Positions 19,474 to 29,306 of a stretch of 64,000 nucleotides of DNA are shown here, piece by piece. The notes beneath the pieces were generated by a model. The model did not search any database. It was not told the DNA's origin and saw nothing but the letters and a program-made list of their open reading frames with translations. A program made the translations under genes and the position numbers. Source of the stretch: Isoetes taiwanensis (Eukaryota > Streptophyta > Lycopodiopsida > Isoetales > Isoetaceae); NCBI GenBank assembly GCA_021234155.1, contig JAJEKV010000049.1, forward strand, positions 6,212,432 through 6,276,431, read 5' to 3'. Position 1 is the first letter of the stretch, and each line of letters begins with the position of its first letter.

Positions 19474-20208
19474 CACTACTAGAGGATGGGTTGTTTGTGA
19501 CGTCAGTTTGCGACGTATATGAAACGTCCACGTCACAAAAATCGCGTACATTCTCATGACGTCGCACAAAATTTAAACGACGTCGCAGATAGAACGTCCC
19601 ACGTCGCAGTTGGAACGTCTGGTCAGACGTCGCAATGGCAAAAATCGAGTACGTTCCTACGACGTTGCACAAAATTCAAACGACGTCGCAGGTAGAACGT
19701 CAGACGTCGCAGTTGGAACGTCTGGCAGACATCGCAATGGCCTACTACGTGCCACGCCGCACTAGCGACGTATCACGTCGCAAGTGCAATGTCATTACAA
19801 CGTGAAATGTCACAACTGCAACGTCTCATTGCGACTTAAACAATAAACACAAAATAAATGCAAATACAAGCTATTGAGATGTGGTAAGCCCTCAGGTTTG
19901 TTAGGCAAAGGTTAGGGGTTCAAGTCCACGAAAAAGCATTTTTGGCGCACATATATGTACGTTTTAGCAACATGAGCGACGTCTGTAAAACGTCATAAGG
20001 ACATATATTTTGTACGTATTTGGGACGTCCATGACGTCGCTAATACATTGCTTATGCGACGTGACGTCACTCTGCGACGAATCCACGGCGACGTCATTTG
20101 TGACGAGCGAGAAACGTTATTAAAGCGTGTGCATGCGACGTTCGATGTTCTCGTTACGTCGCTAAGACGTCGCAAATGACGTCGCAAACTGCCTATTCTG
20201 TAATAGTG
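19474..20208. mobile_element. Non-autonomous CACTA (En/Spm-type) DNA transposon
   Basis: A 735-bp element starting CACTACTAGAGGATGGG and ending with the inverse CCTATTCTGTAATAGTG, flanked on both sides by AGG (19471-19473 and 20209-20211), the 3-bp target duplication expected for CACTA elements. Subterminal regions are packed with GACGTCGCA-like units in both orientations (about ten), which is how CACTA transposase-binding arrays look. There is no transposase ORF, so it depends on another element. A tRNA-like box lies inside at 19881-19927. Confidence 0.9.
19881..19927 (+). promoter_or_regulatory. tRNA-like pol III A/B boxes inside the CACTA element
   Basis: An A-box-like GTGGTAAGCCCTCAGG is followed about 20 bases later by GGTTCAAGTCC, a near match to the B-box GGTTCRANTCC. 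Spacing suits a tRNA or tRNA-derived SINE head. No complete tRNA cloverleaf is evident, so this is a remnant or chance match. Confidence 0.35.
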
Positions 20209-20211
20209 AGG

Positions 20212-21491
20212 TGATCAGCGAAAAGCTGAGAAACCTTATGTACCTTTTGGCCCATCACTCATTACCATTCTTATGCTAATGTTGTGTTGGTTGGCTGCAG
20301 GTACCGGTTTCTCCCCCTATTGTCGTCTTTTTACTTTCATATTCATGATCTGCTGTTAAGAACAAATCTGCTATGAAGTCTTCATAATTATCTGGCTCGG
20401 ATGGAGTCTGCAACTGCACGATCCTATTTTGAAAAGGGGAGAACTACTATATCTGTATTTCAGTTTTAAACTATGTCCTGCTTTTTACATGAATATAAGT
20501 CCGCTGAATGCAATCTTTGAATATTTGCATATCAGCCCTTTTTAAATCTGTTTGTCTATTAGATAGGAGGGTTTATAATACCTCCAAAACAGGCTGATAA
20601 ACTATGACAGTGCTACAGTAAATATATCCTTTTACTTCTTCTCTTATCTCTGATCACACAGTGTAAAAGGAACTTTATAGTATCGATCTCTAAGCTTTGG
20701 ATAGTTTAAATGACTCCTAGTGTAAAAGAAACTTTATAGTATCGATCTCTAAGCTTTGGATAGTTTAAATGACTCCTGCTGTCTTAATTGATAAACTAGG
20801 CATGTAATAATACTACATGCACTATGAATCCATAACTGAAAGGCTAATGGAACATGGATGCATGATCATGGGAATGATGGTTTAAATCGACATGTAAAAT
20901 GGCTCTACATGGTTAACATGAAGATAGTAGGCATTCATGGTAGACAATGCAGGCAAACCAGATTGATAAAGGCCACATGTTAGTGGAAAATAAGTATATA
21001 AATAGGGCTTATCTGATGCAACTTTTGAGATATATATTAAAAATAAAGCTTGATGGCAATATAAATGATCAGGAAGTATATGCATAATAGGGACCCAATG
21101 AAATACTTCTGCTTATAGCATAATTTCAGCCAAGTATTAGAGCAGTAATCTTCAGGCATTATTTGTGTCTGCACACTAAGGTATATAGACTCTAAAGATG
21201 TGTAACCAGCATACTAATGAAGCCAGAGGTTGGCACATATCTTTGATTGATCTAAAGTAAGAGTATTTATGACCGATAAAGATATGTCTTTACGTATGCT
21301 CCACTTAGACATGGTTGATTATCTATTTTATAGTCCAATGGTTTTATGTTTCGTATTAAATACTAGGGTTCTGAATTGATTGGTGCCATCAAGGATCTTG
21401 ATCCGAGTATGGACTGATAAGACTACAATTAGGATTAACTGTTGTAGATGTCATGCCTAGTTGGCTGTTGTTGATGCTAGGGTGGACTGGG
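20212..21491. other. Intergenic, no gene; contains a 59-bp tandem duplication
   Basis: No supported ORF. At 20661-20778 a 59-bp unit (GTGTAAAAGRAACTTTATAG at its start, TTTAAATGACTCCT at its end) occurs twice head to tail with one or two differences, a recent local duplication. Confidence 0.6.
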
Positions 21492-22265
21492 TTTTTTTTT
21501 TTTTTTTGAAGGACGAAAGCCAAAAAGTTTATTAATCAGAGAGAAAGTACAAAATTTACATGTCTCATCTAACGTGTAAGCACGAGAGATGCCACAGAGC
21601 ACGAGCACGGAGCACAATGTACTTACTCCGCAATAGGAGACTAATGATAAGAATCAATTCAAGATACCGAATCCGTCATGTTCCACCAGTTCGAGTCAAG
21701 GGAAGAACACTCGTCAGGGTGTCAATATCTTTTTTAAGGGCCATTGTAATAACACTCGTGTGCGGATGAATAAATGCCCCGAAAGATATAGTGTCTCGAT
21801 ATCGACCATAGGAGCCAACCGAACCAAGATGAAATGCCCTTTGTTTAGCTGGAGGCCATGCATTGAGATAGGGGCGCCAAAAGGATGCATCGGCAGTCAA
21901 TGTACCGTTAAACAAACCTTGTAGCCGTGACCACGGCCGGGTTGAACCTCGGGACAATCAAAGAGACAATGCTCAAGAGTCTCCACGTCCGAAGCGGCAG
22001 CGGGCATACTGCAGATATGCGAGGATCATAGCGATGTCGAAAGGCATTAACCCGCAGGCACCTGTGGATAACCTGCCACCACAGTACAGAGACTTTAGGG
22101 TGGAGCAACCTGTCCCAAAGCCATCGCCATATACGACACAAAGTGGGCTGTGGAACATGTAGGTCTTTGTGGCGTTCGGCCGCGATGTCTGGTCCCGGGG
22201 CGTATCTTTATCTTTGCCTTTTTCACGCCGCGTACCTGCCACTCCGGACCGACGTAATGCGCAGG
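21492..22265 (-). mobile_element. LINE 3' end with zf-RVT region and poly(A) tail
   Basis: On the minus strand the frame reads LHPKVSVLWWQVIHRCL, then RYDPRISAVCPL. After a one-base shift comes ETLEHCLFDCP, the zinc-binding reverse-transcriptase-associated module (zf-RVT) found at the end of plant L1-type LINE ORF2. The element ends in a run of 16 T at plus 21492-21507, a poly(A) tail on the element strand, with an AATAAA-like signal nearby. The upstream part (RT proper) is not adjacent; an RT C-terminal fragment in the same orientation is at 24597-24857. Confidence 0.7.
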
Positions 22266-22279
22266 CGTGTAGCCAAGTG

Positions 22280-23830
22280 GGTAGCCCCTAGGGGGCAACT
22301 TGCTAAGAATGTGCATTAGTATTAATGTGCACATTTTCCAATGTACACATTAATGTAGGCACACATTTCCATGTGGCCACTTGATGCCAAGTGGGCCATA
22401 CCCAAGTGTGCAATTAATGTGCACATTTTCCAATGTACACATTAATGTGGGCACACATTTCCATGTGGGCACATTTTGCCACCTAGCCATTAAAGGCAAG
22501 TGGGCCCATTCCCAATTATCCCACATGCCAAAAGGGGATAATTGGAAACCCTAGCCACCCCCCTTGTCTATTTAAGTAGGAGAACCCTAACTTGCCCATT
22601 TTCGTTTCTAGGGTTTTAGAGCTCTGTTTTGGCTGCCTCAAGAGCCAAAACCAGCTCCCCTGCACTGTCTGAGAAACTGCATCATTAGTTTCCCTTGATT
22701 CGAGCATTTCAAAGGGATGGTCGAAGTTCGGCAGGAGAAGCAAGCCAAGGATTAGGTATTTGGTCAATTTAATAGCTTAAACCATCTTCTAGTCATTGAA
22801 TCAGTAGGTTTAGCCTATTAAATTGCCCATAGCAGCCCTCCAGATCTCTAGATAGCAGACTCTAACTAAAGAACCTAACTCTATGATATAGATTAGATCT
22901 TGTTCTTTAGTTCTTCTGTGATGTATATGGATGATGTATCTCTATGAACTCCTTGTATTGGGAAGGGGGGTAGAGACCTAAAGCTTTGTAGTGATGCTCC
23001 TAGAGTAGCCTCTTTAGCACACTGTAGATTCGCCCGGCGAAGAGCCACACCGGGATGTGGGTGAAGGGGCCAGACTGGCTGAGAAGGAGGTTCATGTCCT
23101 GACTCTTGAACGATCCCTCTGGTGTGTAAAGCCTACCGGGGATCATTGTGACTAGGTCCAATGGCTTGCCACTGCGTGTGGGCAAGGCATGGGCTCGACA
23201 CCCGTGAAGTGGTGTTCACTTTCCAGTGGGTTCATCCGAATACGGGGCGGTGGCCCTCTAGTCACCTTGAGTAAGCATGTAGATCTCTGGAGGGGAGTGA
23301 TCCCTACCGCCCCATCGGAATCGGGAGGATGAGCCGGGGAGTAGCCCTTTGGCTATGCATCTGGCGGGCTACAGTCAGGTCCCGACACTTTTCGCACCAC
23401 TCGCAAAGTGTGCACGGGAGGGGGCGGATGGAGTGGACAACCCTAAGCCATGCCACCAAATCCATTGCCATGAATTACATGCGCAATGAACTCTCGAGAC
23501 CCAAAGCCGTCGACCATCCCTTTGGGTCCGAGCCTTGGGTAGGATTCCCATATGATGTCTTTGATCTTTGTCTATGCAGATATGTGGAGGACCATCCTTC
23601 GTGATGGTCATATGATGTTGATGTATGTGCTACTTGACATGTATGTTTACGCTTCCGCAGCCTAGGTAGGCCCCCGAGGGAGACGGGTGCAATGACCCTT
23701 CCACTCTTCCCACTTTGGAACCCGCCACGGTTGCGGTGTCATGTGGAGGGCCCCTGTATTAGCATGGAGCTGGTATGGGGATGAACTCCTGTTTGTATAT
23801 GGTGAGGGCACCGTGATCTGAGTAGGGGCG
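22280..23830 (+). repeat. Diverged solo LTR related to the Ty3 family
   Basis: Several blocks match the reverse complement of the copy B LTR in the same order: AAAGTGTGCACGGGAGGGGG with GGATGGAGTGGACAACCCTA (about 23405-23445), a GGGTTC/TTCGGATGAACC zone, TACGCTTCCGCAGCCTAGGT (about 23650) and ATGACCC. A TATA-like CTATTTAAGTAGG lies at about 22567-22580. Exact ends and a target duplication were not found, so boundaries are approximate. It separates the two LINE pieces, suggesting it landed inside the LINE. Confidence 0.45.
22319..22475 (+). repeat. Imperfect tandem repeat in the LTR-like region
   Basis: The block beginning ATTAATGTGCACATTTTCCA and running to CACATTTCCATGTGG occurs twice (about 22320-22375 and 22413-22468), separated by CACTTGATGCCAAGTGGGCC. 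Promoter-proximal tandem repeats are common in plant LTRs. Confidence 0.7.
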
Positions 23831-24596
23831 TCCACAAGTGCCACCCATCCGCAACCGGAGGGTTGTGGTGCTAAAAGAAGGCGATATCTTGATCGACAAA
23901 TTGCTTGCCTTTGTGAATATTTTCATGACAGTCCCATGGCACCCTTTCGGCAACACCAACTTGCACTATGAGAGGCAAATTTTTCCATGACCTTCTCCCC
24001 ATAGAGATACATCCCAACGAGAGAGGAACTTTGCCTGAAATTCAGGCCAAGGCGAGGGGCGACCCTCCTCATACCATGCTTGAATAGAGACAACACATGC
24101 AAGAACCCATCGCCCTCTACGTGTAAGGGGATGAACCGAGGCTGCCAATGGAGGTGCCGAGGGGTCCGAGGCGATGGTGCCCACCACCATGGAGTCTCAA
24201 TAGGGTGTGGATAGAGGGCATGGCCGAGAAAAGATGTCCGATCGCCTTCCATGCCGCCAACAAGCCACGCCAAAATGGAGAAGCACTTGGAAAAGGCTGC
24301 AGAGTCTGAAATAAAGCCCAAGGTAGGACTGGTTTGACAGCCTTCTTGCCTAGAGGGATACAGTGACCCCGGGGGATTCACCTTTGATCAGCGTATAACC
24401 CATGAGAGTTCAACGGAGGGGTATTTTTTAGACCATTTATGTACGTATACTTAGGGGTTAGGGGTGTTTTTAGCACTGATTTGGAGCAATATCTATACAC
24501 AAAGGGGTCAAATTGCCTTTTAAGATTGCGTATACAAGGGGGGTTTTTTGCTACCCTCCGAACGCAGATGCCATACCCCTCTTATGTATAAGTGCA
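23831..24596 (-). other. Unassigned region, possible LINE remnant
   Basis: Minus-strand open frames (23923-24381 and an overlapping one) are rich in Pro, Trp and Arg but show no motif I recognise. Position between two LINE fragments in the same orientation makes LINE origin likely. Near 24420-24560 there are GT/GG-rich strings (AGGGGTTAGGGGTG). Confidence 0.3.
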
Positions 24597-24857
24597 CCCC
24601 CCGGGACAGTGACCAAGAGCTTGTCTAAGAAGGCGTGAACCAGGAGAGTCATCCTCACCATTCAGGAGTCTCCAAATGAACTTTGAAATAAGCACTTTGC
24701 TCTGCAGTAAGAAGTCCATCATACCCAGACCACCTGCCCATTTTGGAAGGATGCACTTCGACCAAGCCACCTTAAGCACAGCACCTTCCTCAGTACCTGC
24801 CCAAATAAAGTTTCGAATATCATAATACTTGACACAAAACTTATATAAAACTTTCAA
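24597..24857 (-). mobile_element. LINE (L1-type) reverse transcriptase C-terminal fragment
   Basis: Minus-strand peptide with FIWAGTEEGAVLKVAWSK, then PKWAGGLGMMDF and FIWRLL. This is the conserved region downstream of the RT palm in plant L1 elements (F-W-G ... K-V-W ... P-K-GGLG ... K-W-R-L). It starts and ends abruptly. It has the same orientation as the zf-RVT fragment at 21492-22265, so the two may be parts of one element split by the LTR-like insertion. Confidence 0.7.
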
Positions 24858-24859
24858 AT

Positions 24860-25288
24860 AAATGATGTTATAATTGACACAACACTACTTCAACATTTGA
24901 ATCAAACTTTCAACAAATAGTGGCACAAATGTTGTTATTATAGATGATACAAGATCTCCTATAAAATCAATATATAGCTTTCAAGTTACTGACCTATGAG
25001 TGACACAATCATATTGACACAAACTTTGACACAATCCTTTAAGTTTATGTCACATTCTAGGTTCTGGCACAAACTTGACGCACCTTAAGAGGTAGTGACA
25101 CAGGGTTTGACGCAAAATCCATGTCCTCTTGTAGTGACATGACATTCATTTAATATCCTCCTTTTAATGTGACAAACTCTTGACTTGTATGTCAATATTC
25201 CCTGTTCAAAGTTGTAATTATCCTTTATTCCAAATTCTCCTTTTGTACTTCCTTCAATTGTTTGTAGCAATAATTTTACCTCATCCAA
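24860..25288. other. AT-rich region with repeated TGACACAA strings
   Basis: TGACACAA or GGCACAAA variants recur roughly every 20-60 bp between 24873 and 25100. No gene is seen. It could be a decayed subterminal array or the edge of a DNA transposon, but no terminal inverted repeat was found. Confidence 0.35.
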
Positions 25289-26097
25289 TCAATTTGTTGC
25301 AACCATGGTTATTATATAGTAAGCTGAAAGTCTAGACAAAGCATCTGCAACGACATTTGTATTGCCCATTTTATAATTGATCTGGAAATCATATTCTTGA
25401 AGAAACTCCATCCACCTGTGTTGTTTCAAATTCAAATTAGGGCGTTTCATAAAGTATGCAAGACTAGCATTATCAATATGCAGTTCAAAATGATTCCCTA
25501 AAAGATAACGTCTCCAAGCTCTAAGTGCATATACAATTGCCAACAATTCTTTATCATGAGTGGGGTAATTTCGTTTGGCATCATTCAGTTTATGAGAATA
25601 TATGCACATACATGCTTGTCTTGCATCAACACAGACCCGTCCCTTCTCCACTAGCATCTGTCATAACCTGTATACCTTACTTGGATCTACCACTTTTAAA
25701 ACTCGAGCATTTATTAACTTCTCTTTTAAATTTTTGAAAGCTCCCTCACATTGCTCCTTCATTGAAAAGATATATTTGATATTGTAAGCATTGTCAAAGG
25801 ACTTGCAATCATAGAAAATCTTTTGATAAATTTCTTATAGCACCCTGCAAGCCCTAAGAATGAAAACACTCGTTTTGGGTTTTTAGGAACTGGCCATTCT
25901 CTCACAGCGTCAACCTTTTTAGGGTCAGGTTTTTTCCATCTGCTGAAACAATATGACCTAAATAATCCATTTCGGTGCTACAAAATGAACCTTGAGTTTC
26001 TTAACACACAATATTTTTCTTTTCAAAATACTCAAAACAGTTCTCAGATGTTCTTTATGCTCTTCCAAATTCTTTGAAAGGGTGGCCTCCTCTCGTG
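25289..26097 (-). mobile_element. Ty3/Gypsy fragment: RT end and RNase H
   Basis: Minus strand, in order: LSKNLEEHKEHLRTVL (just after the RT YxDD), then REWPVPKNPKRVFSFLGL, then RNase H (LNDAKRNYPTHDKELLAIVY, HIDNASLAYFMKRPNLNLKQ, NTNVVADALSR). Frameshifts separate these blocks. It differs from copy B in the same region, so it is another family. It is cut sharply at 26097 next to the (TATC)n array. No LTR is recognised. Confidence 0.8.
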
Positions 26098-26110
26098 GAC
26101 ATTAAAAATT

Positions 26111-26122
26111 CTATCTATCTAC

Positions 26123-26180
<58 letters not shown>
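26111..26180 (+). repeat. (TATC)n microsatellite
   Basis: About 17 units of CTAT/TATC with one CTAC interruption near the start. It sits exactly at the break between the Ty3 fragment and the tRNA-like segment. Confidence 0.97.
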
Positions 26181-26189
26181 CTTGCCGCC

Positions 26190-26400
26190 CTAGTCGCATA
26201 GCGGAGTGGTTAGGGTTCTGTCCATCAAGTTATGTTTGCAGTATGGTATGTTTGAGTCCTCAGGATGAGATTCTACATATGAACTATTGTGTCTTACGTG
26301 TATGTTAGAGATAAACATGCTCTTACGCGAGGTAAGGAACTAGGGCGAGCCAGAACCACACCCTGCTTTCCCCATGTAATATACGCCAGGCCATGATTAC
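26190..26400 (+). mobile_element. tRNA-derived SINE-like segment
   Basis: TAGCGGAGTGG (26199-26209) resembles a pol III A-box, and GTTTGAGTCC (26250-26259) a B-box, at tRNA-like spacing. The downstream CATGTAATATACGCCAGGC region would be the SINE body. The 3' end is not definable and no target duplication was found. Confidence 0.35.
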
Positions 26401-27386
26401 TGTATTTTTAGGCTAAAATTATAGCTCACAATTCTTCTGCCACTCTTCCGCCGCTTCCATACATTCTCACCGCCACCGTAAAGCCCCTTTATGCAAAGCT
26501 TTGGTAAAGCCCCTTTCTGCATCGTTGGAGTCAGCACATGAGGGTTTTTTTGACATGATCTCTGTTTTTTCTGCTAGGTTTAACCGTGAAGGTATTTGAG
26601 CAGGTTGAAGCAGGGATTTGAGCATTGTTGCAACAGATCTTTGCCATAAACGCTACAGAAAAACAGAGATCCTAGAAGAAACTTATGGAAGATCCTCAAA
26701 ATTGAAGATTGTCTCCGCCGTTCGTGCGCCGCCACGGCTGGCGGCGCCGCCTCGAGCTCCTAGGGGGCGGAATGCCGCCTCTGCCATCAATTACGTAGTC
26801 CGTAAATATAAAAAGCCGTACGGAACCCATGATCAGCCTTGCTTGCAGCCAATTTCTGCTTATAGATCCCCATATCTCCTGGGTTAGAATATTTGATGAG
26901 CATTTTTTAGTTGCACGTGGCAAGTGGCCATTGGAGGCATATATAGCAGGGAGAGGAACCTTGGTAGAGAGAGGAGCAAGAGTGTGGAGCGCCGTTTTGG
27001 GCTATGTCTTTCTATCTCCTCTCTCATCCATGGCCGTGCCCTCTCTGCCTTTGAAACTGCCCTTCAAATCTAAACACAGCAGCGACCCATTTCCTTTCCC
27101 GGCCTCCCCCTTCGGGGGAGACGCGCCTTCCGTCCTTTAGCCCCTTCCATGGTCCGGCGCCGTTTTTTATTGGGCAGCAGCCGGTGGCAGTGAACAGATC
27201 TTCTTCTAACCCACCAGTTTAAGCTCATTTTCGACGCATACAGCCGAGATCTTAGTTAGGTATGTTTTTTCCTTCAGGTTTTGGTACCAGTTAATAAGTT
27301 TTTCTATGGGTATATGATTTAATTGATGGATCGCCTCTAGAAAGGTGCGTTTTTATTGTTGCATAATATAAAGTGGCATTTCGGGG
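26401..27386 (+). promoter_or_regulatory. Promoter and 5' leader of the BPC gene
   Basis: Two TATA-type boxes: TATAAAAAGCC near 26806 and CATATATAGCAGGG near 26938. After the second lies a purine tract (GGGAGAGGAACC ... AGAGAGAGGAGC, 26949-26980) of the GAGA type that BPC proteins bind. A uORF lies at 27030-27140. AG|GTATGT at 27258-27263 is a good splice donor, and an acceptor may lie just before the ATG (AAAG near 27371), so a leader intron is possible. Confidence 0.45.
27030..27140 (+). CDS. Upstream ORF in the BPC leader
   Basis: 36 codons, MAVPSLPLKLPFKSKHSSD... to TAG, with a good initiation context (CCATGG). Rich in Pro, Ser and Phe. If transcribed with the main gene it could reduce translation of the BPC ORF. 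It could equally be chance. Confidence 0.3.
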   Translation: MAVPSLPLKLPFKSKHSSDPFPFPASPFGGDAPSVL

Positions 27387-28357
27387 ATGCAACAATCACA
27401 TGAATCTGCTACTAGTGGGCCAAACCGTGGCTTGCTGTCGCTTTACCTTCCAAATCCCAACAATGGGTATATGGAAGGCGCACAGCGCCATAGAATTACT
27501 GATGGAACAGTTCTCTCCCTTATAGCAGCACTCACTGAGAGAGATGCAGCAATTAGTGAAAAAAATACTGCCCTAGCTGAGAAGAAGGCAGCCATCTCTG
27601 AGAGAGATACTGTTGTTATCCAGAGAGACGTTGCCATTGCTGAGAAAGAAGCAGCTTTGATTGAAAGGGATCAAGCTTTAAGTGCTCTGAAAGCTTTCTT
27701 AGCAGATCGAGAATCTTGTGCCACCTGTAATACGGGAGGAATTCCAAGTGTACCTGATATTATTGAAGGGCAAAAACTGCTTCAGCTAAGAGTTAATGGC
27801 AGAATAACAGATGGTTCTCCATCTTCCTCTGCACCATCTTCCTTTAACCTAACTGAAGATATTGGAAAAGGCAACAAAGCAAAGCGCTCCAGGAAGAACA
27901 AAAATTTTTCAACATCAACACACAAGATAGAAGGTACTGCTGTAAAGAAACAGAAGATGCTGCAACAAACAGATCAACAGAATGGATCTGCTTCAAAAGT
28001 TCTTAATGTTGTTGCTATACAAGAGCGCAAGAGCAGCCAAAGGCTTGGTAGCTCACTTTATAATACAACAGGTTTTCCTATCCCGTATTGTTCTTGCACT
28101 GGCATTAATCAGCAATGCTACAGGTGGGGCAATGGTGGCTGGCAATCTGCATGCTGCACTAATCAGACCTCCATGTATCCTCTACCTATGAACCCTAACA
28201 AAAGGGTTGTCGTGTTGCTGGCGAAAAGATGGCGCAGGTGCCTTTGAGAGGCTTTTAGAAAGACTTGCATCAGGCAGGCGTGGACATAAGCTGTCCTGTT
28301 GATCTGAAGACTTATTGGGCAAAGCATGGAACCAATAGATATGTCACAATAAAGTAG
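27387..28357 (+). pseudogene. BPC: BASIC PENTACYSTEINE (BBR/BPC) transcription factor, frame broken near the C-terminus
   Basis: Plant-specific nuclear factor that binds GA-repeat elements. The ATG at 27387 opens 286 codons. Residues 51-99 form seven exact heptads ([21 protein letters not shown] ...), the alanine-rich coiled coil typical of class II BPCs. Residues about 165-190 contain a basic patch (KRSRKNKN), a likely nuclear signal. From about residue 233 the DNA-binding domain starts: [23 protein letters not shown] (all five cysteines present), [11 protein letters not shown]. Then the frame breaks. Across other frames the family end is still readable: [39 protein letters not shown] and a TAG at 28355-28357. 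At least four single-base indels lie in 28205-28290. Either a pseudogene or uncorrected sequence errors. Confidence 0.88.
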
Positions 28358-29222
28358 AAAGCAGCACTGGTTGCAATTGCATTTCCAATCAGTTGTATCT
28401 AGTTATTGGTATCAGTTCAAATGATTCTAATTTATGGTGACAATGATTATGGCTTAAGCAGTAGCCCAAGCAAAGGATGTATGGGTGAAGCAGCATCTTT
28501 GCTGCCATGTCATGAGTATGACTTTGTAAGTGCTTTTGGGCCTGTCCTGGGATATTCAGTTAGTAACCCCTCTACTTTAACACCCTCATTTTATGTTAAG
28601 GGTGTTTGTTTTCCAAAAAAGCTTTATAACCATCTGACATTAGAAGAATGTATGCATATGACTAGTTTCATGTGAAATAATAGCTGTGTCTATTATACTA
28701 TTAGCAGAAGATACTACAGATGTTAATGCTATGCAGAAGATGCAGCCTAATCAGGTTATAAGGCTTATTGTTTTTAGTCTTAGTTGGCATTGTATAAAAA
28801 ATCCTGCTTCCTCTGACTTTAAAGTATATTGCAATATATTGTCCAGAGCTGAATATTGGGGGTACATGTGGAGCTTTGAAATGGTGTACATGGAGCTTAA
28901 GAGAGCAGATGTCATATAATATGAAAATGAAATTTTAAGCTGAAGCTTGTAGATCAAGTCAGGCTTGTGAGGTTCAACTCGGGCCCACATGGATCATATC
29001 CGAAGGCAGTTGAACTCAACGAACATACCATGTTCAGTTTGATGCAAAGCTGCATTATTTACCAAATAGGTCTTTAAAGTGATTCTGTTCAGGATCACCT
29101 TCAATAGGTGTGGCATAAGGTGGCTAGGATTCCAATGTTCGCTGTAAAACACGTAACCTCTGAGACAAATTACGAAACAAAATGCGCAGGACATAAAGAA
29201 ATGTGAAAACCAGGTGCCAAGC
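28358..29222 (+). other. BPC 3' region, no other gene
   Basis: AT-rich, probably 3' UTR of the BPC gene in its first part. Short open frames have no recognisable content. Confidence 0.5.
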
Positions 29223-29306
29223 ATTCTGCCCTGAGTTCCAATTAAAGCTTGACACGTGGCTGCTATTCTGCCCTGAATTCCAATCAAAGCTTGAAACGTG
29301 GCTAGT
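29223..29306 (+). repeat. 42-bp tandem duplication
   Basis: ATTCTGCCCTGARTTCCAAT... to ACGTGGCTRST occurs twice head to tail (29223-29264, 29265-29306) with four or five differences. A shorter duplication, AATCAAAGTTATGGCATTG, is at 29534 and 29568. Confidence 0.85.

Noticed and set aside
22262-22300. tRNA-like GTAGCCAAGTGGGTAG
   Set aside because: Resembles an A-box, but no B-box or cloverleaf follows at the right distance.
26829-27140. 103-codon ORF before the BPC gene
   Set aside because: Its first part overlaps the promoter and TATA box; only the final 36 codons with their own ATG are kept as a possible uORF.
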